Shown here one piece after another: positions 60,605 through 64,000 of a stretch of 64,000 bases of DNA. The first letter of the stretch is position 1; the number at the start of each line of letters is the position of its first letter. Where the stretch lies: positions 248,001-312,000 of the forward strand of contig JAFECT010000002.1 of NCBI GenBank assembly GCA_018241995.1. Reading direction: 5' to 3'. This DNA is from Pseudomonadota bacterium (GTDB lineage: Bacteria > Pseudomonadota > Alphaproteobacteria > Caulobacterales > Caulobacteraceae). The notes beneath the pieces are model-generated. The model was not told where the DNA came from. It made no database searches and worked only from the letters and a program-made list of their open reading frames with translations. The position numbers and the translations under genes were made by a program.

Positions 60605-61869
60605 GGAGCCCACCGGACGCGACGACGCTTCGGCCCGAACGGTGGATCCGGCTCCGGCGCAGTGCGGATCGGGATCACTACGCCCCGCGTTTGCAGGAGG
60701 CCGCGCAAGGCTGTAGCTCCGAGGTCCCGGAGCGACAGCGTCGCCGCGCTCAGCGTCACGCCTTGCGGGCTGCCCCACGCTGTCCAGCGCTCGCTCGGAC
60801 CGAGCGCGGCTTCCAGCGCATCGTCGACCTCACGCGGGAAGACCAGGACGCCGGGAAAACGCCACACGTCGCCGACCCGGCCCTCCACGGGCTCTACCGC
60901 CAAGTGCGCCGAGCCGCATGGGCAGGGTTCGCGGCGGGTCTGCAGCAGGTCGTCGAGGCGGACGCGCACCATCGGCTGGCTGGTGCGGCGCAGGTCGGTG
61001 ATGACCGGCCGCCAGCGATCCGAGCCTTCGAACGGCTCCTGCTCGATGATCAGGCTGTCCTCATTCAGGTGCAGGGTTCCGTGAGCGCAGGGCGCGCCGA
61101 GGAACCCCTCCGTCGCCTGGTAGATCGGCTGCGGCGCCCGGCCGAACGCCTGCGCCAGCCACACGGCCTCCCGCCGCCCAATGGGCTCCGCGCCGTAGAA
61201 CAGGCGGTCCAGCGCGGGACGCCAGGAGACCCGCCGCTCCAATTCCCTGGCGAGACTGGCGAGCACGTGAGGCGGGGCGACGAGGTGCGTCGGGTCAAAT
61301 GCCTTGAGGATCTGGAGTTGTGTCTCTGCCGATTCATCCAGGCCAAGGTGCAGGAAGCGCACGCCGGCGCCGGTCACGTCTGAATAGAGACTGCCGCCGG
61401 CGCGCAGGATCAGGGCGACGCGCAGGGGTCGCAGCAGGCGCATGGGCGGGATCAGCTTGCCCAGCGACGCGCCGAGATATTCGTCGCGCTCGTGAGCGGT
61501 GGTGACGAACAGGCCACGCTCGCCACCGCTGCTGCCGGTGGAGAAGCCTGCGTCGAAGCCGCGACCTTGCGCTGGCGCTTCTCCTCGTTCGGCCGCTTCC
61601 GCGGCGGCCCTTGCGCTCGCCTCGTCGAGGCCCAGGCTGTTCCAGGCGGCGAAGTCGGCGCGAGCCTCTGCGGGCTCCACGACCGGGAAATCCGCCAGCG
61701 GCCGCCCGGCCAGGGACGCGAGGGCAGGGGTGCGGGCCAGGGTCGGGGCGAGGCGCCGCCACAGGCGCTGCTGGTGCGCCGCAAGCGCCTTGCGGTCGGT
61801 CAGGCGCCGCGCCTCCAGCCGCGTGCGCATGTAGGCCGAGGCGATGCGCAGGCGCCTATCCAGGCTCAT
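60601..61869 (-). CDS. PaaK/F390-synthetase-like adenylate-forming enzyme
   Basis: 422 residues. The P-loop-like motif FSTGSSGGERGLFVTT (about 109-124) corresponds to the TSG(S/T)TG motif of adenylating enzymes. YQATEGFLG matches the Y-x-x-TE A5 motif, and the C-terminal part has RVRLDDLLQTRREPCPCGSA with a Cys pair, as in PaaK-type ligases. It is short compared with classical acyl-CoA synthetases and belongs to the group annotated as F390-synthetase-related proteins. It should activate a carboxylate as an acyl-AMP. Its stop overlaps the ATP-grasp start by 4 bases. Confidence 0.85.
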   Translation of the reverse strand: MSLDRRLRIASAYMRTRLEARRLTDRKALAAHQQRLWRRLAPTLARTPALASLAGRPLADFPVVEPAEARADFAAWNSLGLDEASARAAAEAAERGEAPAQGRGFDAGFSTGSSGGERGLFVTTAHERDEYLGASLGKLIPPMRLLRPLRVALILRAGGSLYSDVTGAGVRFLHLGLDESAETQLQILKAFDPTHLVAPPHVLASLARELERRVSWRPALDRLFYGAEPIGRREAVWLAQAFGRAPQPIYQATEGFLGAPCAHGTLHLNEDSLIIEQEPFEGSDRWRPVITDLRRTSQPMVRVRLDDLLQTRREPCPCGSAHLAVEPVEGRVGDVWRFPGVLVFPREVDDALEAALGPSERWTAWGSPQGVTLSAATLSLRDLGATALRGLLQTRGVVIPIRTAPEPDPPFGPKRRRVRWAP

Positions 61870-62695
61870 GGCCGGCCGCTTCGGGGCAGTGGGAGGGGAT
61901 CAGCGACACCCCTGCCGCCCGTGCCGTCAGGCCGTGCAGGTCGGCGAGCGTGCGGCGGTAGGGCTCGGTGCGGCCGAGGAGGGCGGTGGTCAGCCGGGGG
62001 GGCGGTCGATTCTCGCGCACAGCCTGCAGCGACCAGGCGGCGTCCCCGATCAGGAAGCGATAGCGATCGTCCTTACCCTTCAGAACCAGGCCCCAGTGGC
62101 CGGTGCAATGGCCCGGCAATTCCACCGCCAGCAGGCTGCCGTCGCCCAGCACATCTGCGCCGTCCGTAAAGGGCGTAAAGGCCGACGGCAGGGGCCGGCG
62201 CGGCATGCTCTCGAAATAGCAGGCGCGTGACCCGGCGTCGTCCGGCACCAGGCCCGCGAGCAGGCCTCGTCGCACGCCGCCGAAGCGTCCGGCGCCTCGA
62301 ACCTCGTCGAGCCCCGCGCGGGCGCAATAGAGCCGCGCGTTCGGGAAGGCGGTCAGGCCTGCGACGTGATCGCCGTGGAAGTGTGACAGCACCACGCCGC
62401 GGATGTCCGAAGGGGTCAGCCCGAAGCGTGCGATCTGATCGCTCGCGGCGGCGCCCGGCGGCAGGTCTACCGGCGTGGCCCAGCGATACAGCCGCTCAGG
62501 GAAAGGCCGCGTGGCGGTGAAGAAGGCCTGATCGTAGCCGGTGTCGAACAACAGCGGGCCTTCCTGCGGGTGCAGGATCAACCCGACCAAGGCGGGAAAG
62601 TCGGTCGGGCAGAGACTGCCGCCCCTCAGCGTGGCCGCTTGCGGGTGGCTGCAGGATCCCACGCGCATCAGGTGGAATTGGCAACGCGGCGTCAT
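61856..62695 (-). CDS. MBL-fold metallohydrolase
   Basis: 279 residues. The metal site is LSHFHGDHVAG (H105, H107, D109, H110), with later ligands in LPGHCTGHWGL, IGDAAWS and PSHCPE. It is in the metallo-beta-lactamase superfamily of the lactonase/glyoxalase type, with a Cys-containing LPGHCTGH loop. It could hydrolyse a thioester or lactone made in the pathway. It overlaps the adenylating enzyme by 14 bases and the reductase by 4, so the genes are translated as a unit. Confidence 0.9.
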   Translation of the reverse strand: MTPRCQFHLMRVGSCSHPQAATLRGGSLCPTDFPALVGLILHPQEGPLLFDTGYDQAFFTATRPFPERLYRWATPVDLPPGAAASDQIARFGLTPSDIRGVVLSHFHGDHVAGLTAFPNARLYCARAGLDEVRGAGRFGGVRRGLLAGLVPDDAGSRACYFESMPRRPLPSAFTPFTDGADVLGDGSLLAVELPGHCTGHWGLVLKGKDDRYRFLIGDAAWSLQAVRENRPPPRLTTALLGRTEPYRRTLADLHGLTARAAGVSLIPSHCPEAAGHEPG

Positions 62696-63699
62696 CGGCC
62701 GACGCCTTGCGCGGCCCAGATGCGGGCCATTTCGACCGCCGTGGCGTTGGCGTCAAAGTTCGGCGCATAGCCCAGGACCTCGCGCGCCAGGCTGAGGTCG
62801 AAGGTCTGGGAGAAGGCGAGGGTCGCCACACCATAGGCGGTGACCGGCGGCTCCGGCCTGCCAGGCGCCGCCCTCGCCAGGCCCTCGACCAGGCTCGCCG
62901 CGGCCCACATCACCGGCCAGGGCGCCGAGACCTGCCGGATATCCCGGCCGATGGCTTCGCCCAGACGCGCGGCCAGCACCGCCACGCTGAGGGGGCGACC
63001 GCCGGAGATGTTGAACACCTGCCCTGCCGCCTGATCGCGCCGCTGGTCGGCCAGCACCAGGGCGCGCGCTGCGTCGCGCACGTCGGTCAGCTCGATCAGG
63101 GCCCGGCCGCCCCGCGGGGCCGGGAAACGACCGCGGCGCAGCACCTGCAATAGCCGCGGCAGCAGCACCCTATCGTCAGGTCCGACCAGGGCGCGGGGCC
63201 TGATGGCGGTGGTGAAGAAGCCCGGCTGATTAGCCGTCAGCACCGCGCGCTCGCCGGCGAGCTTGCTGCGGGCATAGGCGTTCATTGGTCGGGGCGCCGG
63301 TGGGTCGTCCTCAGTGAGGTCGGTCTGATCCCTCAGGCGCGCATAGACCGAAGGTGAGGAGACGAACACCAAGCCCTCGCAGCCTGCAGACCGGGCCGCG
63401 GCCAGCAGGTCGTGGGTGGCCTGCACATTGATCCGTTGGAACTCTGCTTCGGGTCCCCATGGGCTGGACAGGGCGGCGGCGTGGAACACGACATCCATGC
63501 CCTGGCAAAGGCGCGCCACGGTCTGGGGACCCTCGGTGAGGTCCGCCAGGGCCACCTCCGCGCCCTCGGCCTCCAGCGCGGCCTGAACTTGCGCGTCACG
63601 GCCGGTGGCGCGCACGGCGTAGCCTCCGGCCCGCAGGGCGCGGACGAGCGCGAGGCCCAGCCCGCCGGTGGCGCCGGTGACAAGGGCGCGGCGGCTCAA
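62692..63699 (-). CDS. NAD(P)-dependent epimerase/3beta-HSD-like reductase (OleD-like)
   Basis: 335 residues from a TTG overlapping the ketosynthase stop (TTGA). The extended SDR motif is RALVTGATGGLGLALVRALR, then FHAAALSSPWGPEAEFQRIN, the catalytic Ser in FVSSPSVYA and MNAYARSKLAGERAV (Y-x3-K). Of extended SDRs, the layout and size resemble the OleD/3-beta-hydroxysteroid dehydrogenase group. In olefin biosynthesis OleD reduces the 3-keto group made by OleA; here the ketosynthase gene is immediately upstream, so the same logic (keto acid to hydroxy acid) is a reasonable inference. Confidence 0.85.
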   Translation of the reverse strand: MSRRALVTGATGGLGLALVRALRAGGYAVRATGRDAQVQAALEAEGAEVALADLTEGPQTVARLCQGMDVVFHAAALSSPWGPEAEFQRINVQATHDLLAAARSAGCEGLVFVSSPSVYARLRDQTDLTEDDPPAPRPMNAYARSKLAGERAVLTANQPGFFTTAIRPRALVGPDDRVLLPRLLQVLRRGRFPAPRGGRALIELTDVRDAARALVLADQRRDQAAGQVFNISGGRPLSVAVLAARLGEAIGRDIRQVSAPWPVMWAAASLVEGLARAAPGRPEPPVTAYGVATLAFSQTFDLSLAREVLGYAPNFDANATAVEMARIWAAQGVGR

Positions 63700-64000
63700 A
63701 AGCGGAAGGCCATGGCGCCGAGACTGATCCCGGCGGCTGTGCCGAGCAGCAGCGCGGTCTTGCCCGACCCCAGGCGTCCCTCGCTCCAGGCCTGATGCAG
63801 AGCGCTGGGCATGGAGGCGGCGATCTGGTTGCCGTGATCGGTGAAAATGTCGACGATCCGCGACCTGTCGCCGGGGAACAGGCGGCGGAGGTGCTCGATG
63901 GCCGGCCGGCTGGCCTGATGCGGCACGATCAGGTCCACGCTCTCGCGGTCCAGCCCGGCGTCGGCCAGCACGCGGTCGATCAGGACGGGCAGGGGCTTGG
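63696..64000 (-). CDS. KAS III/OleA-like ketosynthase, C-terminal part (cut by window edge)
   Basis: About 101 codons are visible; the N-terminus with the active Cys lies beyond the window. DLIVPHQASRPAIEHLRRLF carries the family His, and DHGNQIAASMPSALHQAW has the catalytic Asn (usually GNTSAAS in FabH). The end LLLGTAAGISLGAMAFRF is the usual KAS III C-terminus. Such enzymes condense an acyl-CoA with malonyl-ACP or a second acyl-CoA. It is the upstream-most visible gene of the operon ending in the Rieske oxygenase. Confidence 0.88.
   Translation of the reverse strand, partial: KPLPVLIDRVLADAGLDRESVDLIVPHQASRPAIEHLRRLFPGDRSRIVDIFTDHGNQIAASMPSALHQAWSEGRLGSGKTALLLGTAAGISLGAMAFRF

Overview
The window is a dense, very GC-rich bacterial chromosome segment. 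It looks like an alphaproteobacterium, most probably of the Caulobacterales (Caulobacter/Phenylobacterium type). That placement is an inference from the strong G/C bias at third codon positions, the TonB-dependent receptor type, GTG and TTG starts, an intergenic palindrome of a kind common in alphaproteobacteria, and overall gene content. No database search was possible. Genes sit close together, often with 4-base stop/start overlaps, and no stretch longer than about 250 bases lacks a gene or RNA.

Left part (1-18.9 kb): end of a TPR protein, a secreted S9 peptidase coupled to a PLP-dependent D-amino-acid enzyme, a LytS/LytTR two-component pair ending in a palindromic repeat, a small protein plus MarR-like regulator, a TonB-dependent receptor, a purine salvage pair (adenine deaminase and a divergent NCS2 purine permease that lacks a normal start codon), an OmpR/EnvZ-type two-component pair, and several secreted or membrane proteins of unknown function.

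Middle (18.9-39 kb): on the minus strand a coupled set runs from a family 2 glycosyltransferase through a GtrA-fusion membrane protein and an XRE regulator to a LuxR-type HTH/membrane protein. A different reading frame inside that last gene looks more protein-like than the gene itself. A cell-wall recycling pair follows (Mpl-like Mur ligase, divergent LD-carboxypeptidase), then a DUF2233 protein and a 4001-residue glycine-rich autotransporter adhesin of about 12 kb with about 49 degenerate repeats, then tRNA-Ser(CGA).

Right part (39-64 kb): a TetR-HlyD-ABC-ABC2 exporter operon with a readable promoter and operator; an OmpA-family protein with 30 consecutive prolines; a branched-chain 2-oxoacid dehydrogenase operon (bkdA1-bkdA2-bkdB-unknown ORF-lpd) facing a stand-alone Lrp/AsnC ligand-binding domain; a LapG-like protease; a polysaccharide set (galE, priming sugar transferase, TviB-like dehydrogenase, beta-helix protein, GT4).

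The window ends inside a seven-gene minus-strand operon with overlap at every junction: a KAS III/OleA-like ketosynthase, an OleD-like NAD-dependent reductase, an MBL-fold hydrolase, a PaaK/F390-synthetase-like adenylating enzyme, an ATP-grasp ligase, a possible acyltransferase and a Rieske oxygenase. It reads as a fatty-acid-derived small-molecule or envelope-lipid pathway that I cannot match to a named system, and it is the best candidate here for an undescribed one. Other points worth checking are the nested reading frame in the LuxR-type gene, the AUC-like start of the purine permease, and the giant adhesin whose terminator lies inside the neighbouring gene.
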